NCBI RefSeq assembly: GCF_017976235.1 | Contig: NZ_JACVHC010000003.1 | Location: 558,001 to 622,000, forward strand | Origin: Pseudomonas anatoliensis | GTDB lineage: Bacteria; Pseudomonadota; Gammaproteobacteria; Pseudomonadales; Pseudomonadaceae | Length of the DNA stretch: 64,000 bases | Direction of reading: 5' to 3' | Shown: positions 16,479 through 25,055 of the stretch, piece by piece | Layout of the letters: every line of letters begins with the position of its first letter | How positions within the stretch are numbered: position 1 is the stretch's first letter | Position numbers and translations under genes: made by a program | The notes under the pieces: model-generated | Database searches by the model: none | The model's input: only the letters and a program-made list of their open reading frames with translations | What the model was told of the DNA's origin: nothing

Positions 16479-16940
16479 TCAGGTTTTGCGTTTGGTGAAT
16501 CGGGTGATGCATTGCTTGGGGATGTTCATTTCCCAGTAAGTGCTGAGCAACGCTTTACGTTTTTTGTCGACGCGCAGGTTAAAGAAGCCATCGCCGCAGT
16601 CCGGCTGCAACTCTTCGAAGGTGCCGGTTTTGACTTGGTAAATGAACACCCGGTAGTAGTGGTAAGTGCCCATGCCGTCATCGAGCTGCCAGATTGCGAA
16701 ATCCTGGGCGCCGTCGAAATTGAAATCGTCGAACTGCATGTGGAGTTCGTTTTCGGCTTCAAAATCGATTGTTCGCGACTCGCTGTGCGTTTCACTTTTA
16801 ACCGCGATGCTCAGCTTGGAGCTTTCGAGAATCAGCGTCGCTTCAACGCCTTTGGCTGGGCTGATCGTGGTGGTTTCGGCTAACGCCGGGATCGTCCACA
16901 TCAGGCCGAGCAGTGATACCGCTAGAGTTTTGAATTGCAT
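16479..16940 (-). CDS. Exported XAC2610-like protein
   Basis: The 153-residue protein has a signal peptide (IPALA), a beta-rich core and the loop DFNFDGAQDFAIWQLDDGMG followed by YYRVFIYQVKTGTFEEL. The Asp-rich loop plus Tyr-rich strand is the pattern I associate with XAC2610, the periplasmic inhibitor of a T4SS-delivered lysozyme-like effector in Xanthomonas. It ends with CGDGFFNLRVDKKRKALLSTYW. Neighbouring genes lie 11 bases downstream and nine bases upstream, so it is part of a compact operon. A role as a periplasmic inhibitor is inferred from the family only. Confidence 0.68.
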   Translation of the reverse strand: MQFKTLAVSLLGLMWTIPALAETTTISPAKGVEATLILESSKLSIAVKSETHSESRTIDFEAENELHMQFDDFNFDGAQDFAIWQLDDGMGTYHYYRVFIYQVKTGTFEELQPDCGDGFFNLRVDKKRKALLSTYWEMNIPKQCITRFTKRKT

Positions 16941-16949
16941 GTGTTCGCC

Positions 16950-17375
16950 CTACTCCCACTTGCATCCGGACTCCGGAGAGGAGTCAACACTGGTGCTAAT
17001 TCCGAAGCTGTAAGCCTTACCGTTGGACTGCTTTGTGTAAGACATCGAGACGATCTGTGAGCCCTGCGTCATCAACTCATAAGTGCCCGTGACCTTGCCG
17101 TTGACGACTTCAGACCAGGTTCTGGTGTGCCGCCAAGGGGCGTCCGGGTCGAGAGTTTCGTTTTCTGAATCCGTTAGAACAATGGAAATGGGCTCATAGG
17201 ATTTGGCGTACTTCACAAAGCCACCAGACCATTTGCTGGTTTCGTCGTAGTAGGTACGAAGCTCGAACTTTACCGGGCTGGATTGCGAGAGTTCAAAACA
17301 GAGTGATTCGGTAGTGACTGCGCTGTGCGCCATCAGCGGAAAGAGGCTGACCAGCAGAAGAAGTACTTTTTTCAT
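16950..17375 (-). CDS. Small exported hypothetical protein
   Basis: The 141-residue protein has a signal peptide (FPLMAHS), two cysteines in the mature part (ESLCFEL and ESGCKWE near the C-terminus) and a beta-rich composition. I do not recognise the family. ATG 17375 (MKKVLLLL) is preferred to ATG 17381 because AAGGA then lies at a normal distance. It is the first gene of the minus-strand train, facing away from the DUF6124 copy 2 leader. A periplasmic location is likely. The size resembles lysozyme-inhibitor families, but no diagnostic motif is seen. Confidence 0.6.
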   Translation of the reverse strand: MKKVLLLLVSLFPLMAHSAVTTESLCFELSQSSPVKFELRTYYDETSKWSGGFVKYAKSYEPISIVLTDSENETLDPDAPWRHTRTWSEVVNGKVTGTYELMTQGSQIVSMSYTKQSNGKAYSFGISTSVDSSPESGCKWE

Positions 17376-17593
17376 GTTCATTTCCTTATGAGAGTCGGGT
17401 TCACTGCTGTTCCACTCCCGACTTTCTCCACAAAAAACCTGTCATCGGTAGGCGTCGGTTACGTGGATAAGCCGTTGTTGTCAGACCAATCCTCTTTGTG
17501 TCGCAACCACTTAAACAGAAGTCACGATTTTTCCGTTTCCTACTAAACGGATGTCATGTTCGTCGGACATTTCCCGCAAGACGCCGAGCCATC

Positions 17594-17859
17594 CATGAAC
17601 TATCCACCTCTTGCATTCACCGCTAACCTTGATTTGTCACCGCAAAAAACGGTGACACGGACGTGCAAGTCCGGGTAAAAGACGACACGCAACGTCATTG
17701 GTCGCTGATCGGGTATATACCTGCTCGCGCTACCGACTGTATGGCGGCTGTGCGTGGGAGATCTTTCTTTCGAGAGCGATCTGCCGGGTCCGTCTGCCCG
17801 GTCTTGCACACCTGCGCACAGCTGCCACCTTATTCGCGTGCAAGCGAACGGTGGTAGCT
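17594..17859 (+). promoter_or_regulatory. Conserved two-hairpin leader, copy 2, with third hairpin
   Basis: CATGAACTA at 17594-17602 is followed 32 bases later by hairpin 1 (17636-17656, perfect arms GTCACCG and CGGTGAC around CAAAAAA) and hairpin 2 (17658-17673, CGGAC and GTCCG around loop GTGCAA). This copies the element at 6167-6244. A third hairpin at 17820-17859 again has loop GTGCAA (TTCGC-GTGCAA-GCGAA, extended by CCACC/GGTGG and AGCT/AGCT). The 500-base interval 17376-17885 shows no coding signal, so this is probably a promoter and a long structured 5' leader. Confidence 0.5.
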
Positions 17860-17885
17860 CCTTACCTACAGACGGAGAAAAACCC

Positions 17886-18272
17886 ATGTTCAAGGTGACG
17901 CCCAACCCGCCAGATAACGCTGGCCCCCCCGCCGAACAATCCCTCGACACGGAACAGCTCGACAAAGAAGCCGCCGACCGCGCCTTCGCCCATTACTTCC
18001 CACCTACCAACGACAAACCATCCAAACGCCGTAAAGGCAGACTCTTCACCATCTCCACCGGCATTGATTCTGAAGCCCTCCTAGCCAACGCCTCCGAAGA
18101 CATGCTGTCCATCAGCGCCATCGCCGCCAAATTAGCGGACGATGTCGAAGGCTCGAACCGCTCGGTGGCATTGGCACTGAGTCGAATTTCCGATGGCGCG
18201 CAGCTCATGGTGGAACGTGCGTTGGATCATCTGGAAGAGTTGATAGCGGCGAGACAGGAAGCGAAAACGTAA
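17886..18272 (+). CDS. DUF6124-type small protein, copy 2
   Basis: The 128-residue soluble protein shares with copy 1 (6285-6647) the basic patch (KRRKGRLFTIS) and the helical core (ASEDMLSISAIA, NRSVALALSRISDGAQLMVE). The N-terminal 45 residues are unrelated except for an acidic character and an AADRAFAHYF/AAERALDHHF element. The function is unknown. ATG 17886 has GGAG eight bases ahead. The distance from the conserved hairpins to the start codon is about 210 bases, against about 40 in copy 1, and a third hairpin fills the difference. Confidence 0.8.
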   Translation: MFKVTPNPPDNAGPPAEQSLDTEQLDKEAADRAFAHYFPPTNDKPSKRRKGRLFTISTGIDSEALLANASEDMLSISAIAAKLADDVEGSNRSVALALSRISDGAQLMVERALDHLEELIAARQEAKT

Positions 18273-18281
18273 GCGCAACGA

Positions 18282-18317
18282 GGGGGCGGATTGAGAACCA
18301 ACTGAAAGTCCGTCCCC
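18282..18317 (+). terminator. Hairpin after DUF6124 copy 2
   Basis: GGGGGCGGA pairs with TCCGTCCCC across an 18-base loop, ten bases after the stop codon, followed by GCTTTCC. It is weak as a rho-independent terminator because the T tract is short, but its place matches the G-rich hairpin after copy 1. Confidence 0.45.
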
Positions 18318-18330
18318 GCTTTCCATAGGT

Positions 18331-18939
18331 TTAAAGGCTTTCACTCATATCCGCGCATTCTTTCACATCGGCGAGAACCTTGCGGTCACCATAGTTAAAA
18401 ACGCAAACAGGCTTTATGAAACTACCTCGCATTTTCTGGCACGCACCACCGCTTTTTTCTTTGAAAACACACTGCTCATCAGAAATCATCAACTCTTTGC
18501 CTGGCGTCAAGGTCAAAACCTCCTGACCTTCTATACGGTAAATACTTTCGTATATTGAGCCACCTGACTGCTGAATATCTTTAAAACTTCCATCCTGCAA
18601 CTCAGAAGCGCTTGCGGGAATAGATCCAATATAGTGAGCCACTCCGTCATTAGCAGAAGCAGCAAAAATCATGACTTGAGCGTTGAGTCCCATATCATCA
18701 CTGATTGGATAAGAAAATATAAAAGGCACGCTGTAATCACCTGACACTACTCTATAGACGTACTCAGACCGACAGCCACGATCAGAACCCAAGAGGGTAA
18801 AAAATTCTTCTTTGAAAGAAAGTACCAATTCAACTGCTTCGTTACCCCCCTCCTCCTTGCACACTAGCTTATGCTCTATTGATGCGGAATTTGCTGCACC
18901 ACTATATATAAATAGCAAAAGCATCAGGAGTCGAACCAT
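18331..18939 (-). CDS. Exported hypothetical protein, AT-rich
   Basis: The 202-residue protein has a signal peptide (SGAANSA) and six cysteines in the mature part (LVCKEEGG, DRGCRSEY, EQCVFKE, GACQKMRG, PVCVFNYG, VKECADM), suggesting a disulfide-rich periplasmic protein. I do not recognise the family. Base composition is visibly more AT-rich than in the backbone genes, as in the effector-immunity pair just upstream, which points to recent acquisition. ATG 18939 starts the signal peptide and an upstream in-frame ATG 18963 is less likely. It lies 280 bases downstream of the putative immunity gene and could be a further immunity protein. Confidence 0.6.
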   Translation of the reverse strand: MVRLLMLLLFIYSGAANSASIEHKLVCKEEGGNEAVELVLSFKEEFFTLLGSDRGCRSEYVYRVVSGDYSVPFIFSYPISDDMGLNAQVMIFAASANDGVAHYIGSIPASASELQDGSFKDIQQSGGSIYESIYRIEGQEVLTLTPGKELMISDEQCVFKEKSGGACQKMRGSFIKPVCVFNYGDRKVLADVKECADMSESL

Positions 18940-19217
18940 TTGTGTATATCTCAAAATAAACAAACTAGCAAAAAATGAAAAATAAGGAAAGCCGTAGTCA
19001 GGCCACGATTTTGGTCATTACTAAAACGTGGCCTTACCCAACTCCACTGATCATTAGGCGCAGAGCTTGAAGTAATTTGTAAGCCCTCTCATAAACAAAC
19101 CATTTTGTTCGAATAATTACTAACCTATTACGTGCCCATTTCGCCTATGGAGCCAGTCTATAAAAGACTGTCTCTTTTCATAAGTAAAACGACCACTACG
19201 CCTCATATCACCCCCAT

Positions 19218-20072
19218 CTACTTCAATCGTTCTGCAACTCGCGCGGGCATTTTCCCCAGCAGGCCTTTCTTTGCCATCGCCGAACGATAATCAACGTAAT
19301 AGCCCTTTGCTTCTTCGTGTTTACCAAGCGCCCAGAGCGAATCTGCCACATTAAGCTTCAACGGTACCCTATTCCCTGCAAGAGGAAGTAGACGCTCATA
19401 AATTTGCATTGCTAATAGGTGTTCACCACCCTGCGCAAAGTAGAACGCGACATCGTTATATGCTGGAATACTTTTTTCCGGTGGGTAACATGCCATATAT
19501 GAAGGAACTCCCATAAAAACATAATCTTTTAATGCACTAGCACGAGATTCACTTTCGGTAACTCCAGCCACGTTAGAAATCAATCGACTTGGTGGAACCC
19601 CTCCTGTAGAAGCGTCAAAAACATCTCCTGTAGAGTCCTTCCACCGTTCATCCTGCCAAGCACCATCACACTGCTGCACTGAGCCAATATTTTTAACACA
19701 ACCTGTTTCTAGCGATATCACGTCACAGTACGCTTGAGAGGAAATTTTTTTATTACCATCCCCATCAATAACTTCCCCAGCATTGGTTCTTTGAACGATC
19801 AAATATTCTTTCTGAGGAGACATCATGCTCACATCAGAACTGGCCACAATTCCTTCTTCTGAATTATCAGTCTTAGTAGGAATCGCGTAAATCTTGAATT
19901 CAACTTTAGAGTTTTTAAACTCAACCTCACTCCACCCTCCAAATCTTTCGTTATACCCCGTAAAGCTTAGCTTGCTATTGTTTATGCCAAACATTCCTAA
20001 ACTTGAATTCTCAGCATAACTAGGCTCAATAGCTAACAACGCCAAAACCGCGAACAAGAAATTATTGAACAT
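19218..20072 (-). CDS. Putative periplasmic immunity protein with TPR-like C-terminus
   Basis: The 284-residue protein has a signal peptide (EPSYA), an unassigned N-domain with CDVISLETGC, and a C-terminal helical module (PSYMACYPP, YNDVAFYFAQGGEHLLAMQI, LNVADSLWALGKHEEAKGYY, KMPARVAERLK). Its start lies 11 bases inside the end of the 961-residue effector gene, so the two are translationally coupled, as is usual for effector-immunity pairs. A periplasmic location fits a cell-wall target. The paralogue at 8745-9593 matches along the full length and the one at 7669-8742 in the C-terminal module. The immunity role is inferred from position. The pair is AT-rich compared with the T6SS genes. Confidence 0.72.
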   Translation of the reverse strand: MFNNFLFAVLALLAIEPSYAENSSLGMFGINNSKLSFTGYNERFGGWSEVEFKNSKVEFKIYAIPTKTDNSEEGIVASSDVSMMSPQKEYLIVQRTNAGEVIDGDGNKKISSQAYCDVISLETGCVKNIGSVQQCDGAWQDERWKDSTGDVFDASTGGVPPSRLISNVAGVTESESRASALKDYVFMGVPSYMACYPPEKSIPAYNDVAFYFAQGGEHLLAMQIYERLLPLAGNRVPLKLNVADSLWALGKHEEAKGYYVDYRSAMAKKGLLGKMPARVAERLK

Positions 20073-22947
20073 TAACCGCCGCCTTCAACTTATCATATCG
20101 ATCTGATGGGTCCGTCATACCGACCCGATTAGGTCCATAAATATCGGTAATTTTTCGCTCATAGAGTGCGTGATTACTACCCCAGGTTGCCAAGTCTTTA
20201 CTTACAGTAGGGTTCTGCAAAAAAAACTTGTTTAACGCACTTTTCAAATTTGCCCCCACGTTTCCAGGCCGATTGACATGCTCATCTAAAACGGTAGCTA
20301 AGCCAAGTGTTGACAGAAATAGCTGCCCAACATTAAAGCTATACGTACTTATCGACTTGACACGAACATCTCTCAAGCGCTCAACAAATTCTGAGATTTG
20401 AAGTTCTACATATTCAGGCGATCCTACTGCACAAGACAAAACAGCTACTGGCTTACACTGAATTACATGTCCAAAATTAAACTCACCGCAGCCTTCCCTT
20501 AATTTATTCTTCAACGCCCCCCGCTCAAATTTTTCACCGTTTGAAAACTCAGAATCTTGATAGTAGAGCTTAGGTTTATCTGAACTCAGGTCCAAGTGCC
20601 AGCCTTGATTCTCGAATAATTCTACATACTCTTCAGGATAGAGTTTTTTGAAATTTTTGATTTGAATCGGAAGCTCGCCCTCACCATCGATATTGACAGT
20701 TTTTTGCATTGCGCCTGCAGATATTATTTCACTGTCATACGCTTGAACAGTATTCACCTTCCCCTCATTTTCACACATGACGGAAATAACTTTTTTCTCA
20801 AAAGCTGATACGTTACTAGCGGCCTCTACAGCGCCCCATTGAGGAGCGTCCCCCAATTTTCCATCTCCCCAAGCTGCTGGACCATAACGACCATGGTATC
20901 TGGTAACTTTCACAACAGCATTGCAAGCACATTGTTTTTTTCGATCAAAATTAGCTATCAGTGCAACAACGTGTACGTGCCAAATTTTTCCATCTGAATT
21001 AAGGCTTTCCTTTGCAGCAACTTCTTTCCACCAAGACAACGAATTGATTCGCTGCTTTTGCGCAACCCAATCCAAGTTCGGACGATCCGCTGAATGCCCC
21101 ATTAGTTCATCTAGGGCATCCCATTTCGCCGCATTATAGAACCACTCACTTTCGCACTTAGTAATAAGCTGGGATATAGATTGCGCGAACCAAGGCTTCG
21201 CAAGTGCTGCCTGGATTTCAGTAGATGTCAGTTTGTTGTTCTTATCAGAATCAATAACATCGAACAACCCTTCCTTTACTGGCCCTTTAGTAGATTTACT
21301 AGCCAAGGGGACGAAGGTAGCTTTTTCTTCCTCTGTGAGCATATCGCGATCATGAAGGAATGAAGAAAGGTGATCGGCATTACTGCCAGTCTCTTCAATA
21401 AATTTAAACCCGACCCATTCCCACGGTTTATGGCGAGTGGTCATCAAATCCTTATCGCACACCCATCCGCTGATGGGATTTCCCTGGCCGTCACCCAGTA
21501 TCCCTTCGAGGTGCCACCATCTAGTCGTACTTGTAGTTGCGGGAGCGTTGCCTGTGCTGGGGGTAGTGGTAGATTGTTTGATTTTTTTTGAATCCGGCAG
21601 GGCCTCTAAAACACTTGAGGGAACAACCAGATCATATCCAATCACCACACCGGCGTCGTTGGCTTGTGGTGGATTGGTCGCACTTATATCTGGGCGATGA
21701 GTAATTAGCTTCGTATCTTTGTGAATCTTTAACAGATTTTTTTGATCGTCTGGTAAGGCAGCAGCTGCACCTTGGCTAAGAGAAACAAATTTCTCAATGT
21801 CATCGCACGTGAATACTTCCACATGAACTAGGTTGCGAGGTGCTCCTTCATCATGTTCTTGATAATGACCTGCAAAACCAACCAATGCGCCGGCCTTAAT
21901 GGTCACAGGTTCATCGAGCAAAACGACCTTCCCCATATCCTTGGGCTCAGTCTTAGTTTCAAGAGAGGGAAACCATACATAACCTCCAATATTGCCAGCC
22001 TCATCAGCAGCAAGTGCAGGAATTGGATTACCACTCACAACTTTTACTAGTTTTCGATAGTTACCAACTGCGCCTTCCTGGCTAATTTCAATTTGAGTGC
22101 CAGCAGGCAGAATCGACATAACCTCGCCGGTGGTCGACCCCGTTCTACGAACTCTCAACCCCTTGGCCTGATTAGCAGGTATATTTTTTGCTAGCTCGCC
22201 AATCAGGTACTGATCTGGGCCTTTACTGTTCATTTGGGTTTTGAACACCCAGCCGCCTACAGCTACGGATTGGTCAGCTTCCGGCGACACACTTACAACT
22301 TTTAGCCATTTTCCATCTGTACTCGCGCCTCCCGTGGTGACGGTTGTGCCACGCGGCAATGTAGTCAGAATATTGGTGTAATCCGTGGTTCCTGGAAGCC
22401 CTGCGCGCACATTCAGGCCCTCGACGGGATCCTTCACATCCGCTTTTACTTGGTAGCCTCCATTAACCCAATAGGACGGCCGCTCCAATATAGGCGTTTT
22501 CGTCCTGTAGCCATCCATGTCCAACAGATGCATATACAGGCTATAAAACGTCAATATCGGTCCCGCAGCTGGAGCAGGTGGCGGAGGTCCACCTGCTCCG
22601 GCAGGTGGTGCTGGAGGGGACGGCACCTCCAAGACGTGCTTAATCAGCACAAAGCCTGTCGAAGCAAAGGCGGTACGGTCGGTATATACCGTGGCTGGAT
22701 AAGTGTCATCGATCCGATAGGCAACTACTTGCCCATCAGCGATGCAACGAACCTCGCTCTGTGCCGAGACTAATCCAGAAGCCTCATCAAAATGCACGCC
22801 GCCATGCCACAAGCCATTGCTGCCAAGTGGGTAATAACCATCCTGCGCCTTCGCTAATGCCGCGTAATACTGCTGTGGATCTGTGCCACCTGCACCACCT
22901 ATCTTTATTGGGTAAGACCACTTTTTAACTTTCACTGGCTCTGTCAT
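20062..22947 (-). CDS. Putative T6SS cell-wall effector (split M23-like, SH3, EF-hand)
   Basis: A 961-residue protein without signal peptide, directly behind vgrG. An M23/LytM-like fold appears split: LWHGGVHFD (His48, His52), LYMHL (His140) and, after inserted segments, GALVGFAGH...LVHVEVF (His375). Pro-rich linker 108-130 and two SH3b-like domains (about 160-240 and 255-325, LNVRAGLPG and LRVRRTGS) lie between. The usual HxH pair reads LVH, so one zinc ligand is lost. An EF-hand loop DSDKNNKLTSTE lies at about 566-577. Residues 715-790 (CENEGKVNTVQAYDSEI, GAMQ) recall muramidases, with Glu726 or Glu728 as candidate acid. Peptidoglycan as target is inferred, supported by the exported immunity-like partner. 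Confidence 0.65.
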   Translation of the reverse strand: MTEPVKVKKWSYPIKIGGAGGTDPQQYYAALAKAQDGYYPLGSNGLWHGGVHFDEASGLVSAQSEVRCIADGQVVAYRIDDTYPATVYTDRTAFASTGFVLIKHVLEVPSPPAPPAGAGGPPPPAPAAGPILTFYSLYMHLLDMDGYRTKTPILERPSYWVNGGYQVKADVKDPVEGLNVRAGLPGTTDYTNILTTLPRGTTVTTGGASTDGKWLKVVSVSPEADQSVAVGGWVFKTQMNSKGPDQYLIGELAKNIPANQAKGLRVRRTGSTTGEVMSILPAGTQIEISQEGAVGNYRKLVKVVSGNPIPALAADEAGNIGGYVWFPSLETKTEPKDMGKVVLLDEPVTIKAGALVGFAGHYQEHDEGAPRNLVHVEVFTCDDIEKFVSLSQGAAAALPDDQKNLLKIHKDTKLITHRPDISATNPPQANDAGVVIGYDLVVPSSVLEALPDSKKIKQSTTTPSTGNAPATTSTTRWWHLEGILGDGQGNPISGWVCDKDLMTTRHKPWEWVGFKFIEETGSNADHLSSFLHDRDMLTEEEKATFVPLASKSTKGPVKEGLFDVIDSDKNNKLTSTEIQAALAKPWFAQSISQLITKCESEWFYNAAKWDALDELMGHSADRPNLDWVAQKQRINSLSWWKEVAAKESLNSDGKIWHVHVVALIANFDRKKQCACNAVVKVTRYHGRYGPAAWGDGKLGDAPQWGAVEAASNVSAFEKKVISVMCENEGKVNTVQAYDSEIISAGAMQKTVNIDGEGELPIQIKNFKKLYPEEYVELFENQGWHLDLSSDKPKLYYQDSEFSNGEKFERGALKNKLREGCGEFNFGHVIQCKPVAVLSCAVGSPEYVELQISEFVERLRDVRVKSISTYSFNVGQLFLSTLGLATVLDEHVNRPGNVGANLKSALNKFFLQNPTVSKDLATWGSNHALYERKITDIYGPNRVGMTDPSDRYDKLKAAVNVQ

Positions 22948-22984
22948 TTGTACTTTTACCTAATCCTTTTTGATCCGTTGGCGG

Positions 22985-25027
22985 TCAACCAGAGAACCTG
23001 ATCATTCGCATTGGTCGAAGGTCAGCTTTCTGAGGCACCGCATTCCCCAACGCCTGATCCATCAAACTCCCCGCCTTATCCTTATCCGCCGCCCCCGGCA
23101 GCACCGGCGGTTTAATCCCGATCCCGGTGCCGGAGCCAGCCGAGCCCCCGGCATTGATCTTGATCACCGGCCCAACCACCGTCACACCACCGCCATCCAG
23201 CTTGATAAAGCTCCCACCCCCAAGAATGGTCAGCTCTGTCCCCGCCTCAATAACAATCTTGTCCCCAGCCTTGAGGTGTATCTCTTTCCCCACGCTGGTC
23301 AGTTGCGCAGTCCCCAGCTTCACATGCTGGTTTTGCCCAATCGTCAGGTGATCATCCAGCTTCGCTTCAATCTTGCGGTCGGAAATCGTGGTGCGGTGTT
23401 CCTCGGCCTTCAGCTCGGTGTAGGTGTTCTTCACCACCGTGTCATGACGTTCATTCCCGACCCGAATCTTCTGGTCGTGTTCGACGTTCTCGTCCCAGTC
23501 CCGCTGGGCGTGGATGAAGATTTGTTCGGCGCCTTTCTTGTCTTCAATGCGCAGTTCGTTATACCCACCACCACCCGGCGAGCTAAGCGTTTTGAACACG
23601 CTGCGGGTTTTGTTCGCCGGCAGTGCATACGGCACCGGGTTTTCCTTGTGGTACAGGCAGCCGGTGACGAGGGGTTGGTCGGGGTCGCCTTCGAGGAAGG
23701 TTACGAGGACTTCCATGCCGATGCGCGGGATGCTGATCGCGCCGTAGCGGTCACCGGCCCAGGAGCTGGAGACGCGCATCCAGCAGCTGGTTTTGTCGTC
23801 GGCCTGGCCTTCGCGGTCCCAGTGGAATTGCACTTTGATGCGGCCGTATTGGTCGCAGTGGATTTCTTCGCCTTTGGGGCCGGTGACGTGGGCGGTCTGG
23901 CTGCCGAGGACGCGGGGTTTCGGGTGTTCCAGCGCGGGGCGGTAGAACACGTCCCATGGGGTGGCGAGGAAGGTGTTGCGGTAGCCCTGGTGAAAGTCGT
24001 CCTTGTTGTCGGTGGTGTCGCTGGTCACGCCTTCTTCGAGGACTTGCGGCTGTTTGCCTTCGTGGACGATTTCGGTGAGCAGCCACAGGTCGTTCCACTC
24101 GCTGCGCGGGTGGTCGGACATTTCCATGAAGTGGCCACTGACCAGTTTGGTCTGGTCGCCACGACCCTCGGCCTGACGATAGTCGGCGCGGTGGCGTTCG
24201 AGGGCGCGTTGGCTGAGGAACTTACCGCGCGCACGCTCGATGAAGCGGCCGGGGTAGTCGTAGTCTTCGAGATCCGGTTCGGTGCTCTCGCCTTCAGGCT
24301 TATAAGCAGCTTCCATTTGCAGGCGCGGTTTTTCGAAGTCGTAATCGCGTCGCGTGACGCGGCTGGTGCGGGTTTCCAGGCGCAGTTTGAAGCCTTTGAT
24401 CACCGGTTCGTCGGCGACCATCCCGCTGCCTTGTACGTAGGCGGTGGGCTGGCCGAGTTTCTGGAACACGGTCTGGTCGTCGCCGAATACCAGCAGGTGA
24501 GCTTTGTCGCTGTGCTGGAAGTGGTAGTGAATGCCCTCCTCTTCGCACAGGCGCTGGACGAAGTGCAGGTCGGTTTCGTCGTACTGCACGCAATAGTCGC
24601 GATCCGGGCACGGCTGGCTCAGCTGGAAGCTGTAGGCGTTGCCTTTGATGCCGTGTTCTTCAAGGATCAGCGCGATGATTTTCGGCGCCGACATCTGCTG
24701 GTAGATGCGCTGGTTGGTGCGGTGATGCAGGTATTGCAGCTGCGGCACCATCGACACTTTGTAGCGGGTCAGGCGCTTGCCGGCATCGCCTTGGGCGACG
24801 CGGTAGATCTGGCCGTGGATGCCACTGCCCTGCGGATCGAACGCCAGGAATGCCTGCTTGTGCAGAAGCTTTTCCAGGTCCAGATCCGGGTTCTCGCTGA
24901 CCAGTTCGAGGTCGAAGCGATAAGGCTGGCTGATGCCTTCGGTGCCGGTGAACGACAGCACTTGCAGGTCGCCGACATAGTCCTCAACCGTCAGGCTGAA
25001 GTGGGTCTCGTTAGCTGAGTTGAACAT
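22985..25027 (-). CDS. vgrG: T6SS spike protein VgrG
   Basis: The 680-residue protein has the full VgrG core: gp27-like part (FSLTVEDYVGDLQVLSF, ISQPYRFDLEL, DLHFVQRLCEEEGIHYHFQ), OB-fold gp5-like part (CDQYGRIKVQFHWDREG, GAISIPRIGMEVLVTFLEGD) and the beta-helix needle (NVEHDQKIRVGNER, IHLKAGDKIVIEAGTELTI). After the needle about 70 residues, Gly- and Pro-rich, could hold a cargo or adaptor contact. No enzymatic extension is present. VgrG sits at the tip of the Hcp tube and carries effectors. The gene lies between the kinase gene and the 961-residue effector, with 37 bases to the latter, so that effector is its probable cargo. Confidence 0.96.
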   Translation of the reverse strand: MFNSANETHFSLTVEDYVGDLQVLSFTGTEGISQPYRFDLELVSENPDLDLEKLLHKQAFLAFDPQGSGIHGQIYRVAQGDAGKRLTRYKVSMVPQLQYLHHRTNQRIYQQMSAPKIIALILEEHGIKGNAYSFQLSQPCPDRDYCVQYDETDLHFVQRLCEEEGIHYHFQHSDKAHLLVFGDDQTVFQKLGQPTAYVQGSGMVADEPVIKGFKLRLETRTSRVTRRDYDFEKPRLQMEAAYKPEGESTEPDLEDYDYPGRFIERARGKFLSQRALERHRADYRQAEGRGDQTKLVSGHFMEMSDHPRSEWNDLWLLTEIVHEGKQPQVLEEGVTSDTTDNKDDFHQGYRNTFLATPWDVFYRPALEHPKPRVLGSQTAHVTGPKGEEIHCDQYGRIKVQFHWDREGQADDKTSCWMRVSSSWAGDRYGAISIPRIGMEVLVTFLEGDPDQPLVTGCLYHKENPVPYALPANKTRSVFKTLSSPGGGGYNELRIEDKKGAEQIFIHAQRDWDENVEHDQKIRVGNERHDTVVKNTYTELKAEEHRTTISDRKIEAKLDDHLTIGQNQHVKLGTAQLTSVGKEIHLKAGDKIVIEAGTELTILGGGSFIKLDGGGVTVVGPVIKINAGGSAGSGTGIGIKPPVLPGAADKDKAGSLMDQALGNAVPQKADLRPMRMIRFSG

Positions 25028-25055
25028 AAAGTGCTCCCTGTTCGAATGTCATCCG

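Noticed and set aside
17393..17423. AGTCGGG/CCCGACT inverted repeat upstream of 17375
   Set aside because: Arms are only seven bases with a 17-base loop and no T tract; it may be a chance match or an operator, with no further support.
19001..19033. Hairpin GGCCACG...CGTGGCC after the immunity gene
   Set aside because: The stem is good but no T tract follows on the minus strand, and it is not repeated elsewhere, so I do not call it a terminator.
20062..22947. Calling the effector an active M23 metallopeptidase
   Set aside because: The zinc ligands are incomplete (His52 for Asp, LVH for HxH), so only an M23-like fold is proposed, and the muramidase-like tail is named only as a hypothesis.
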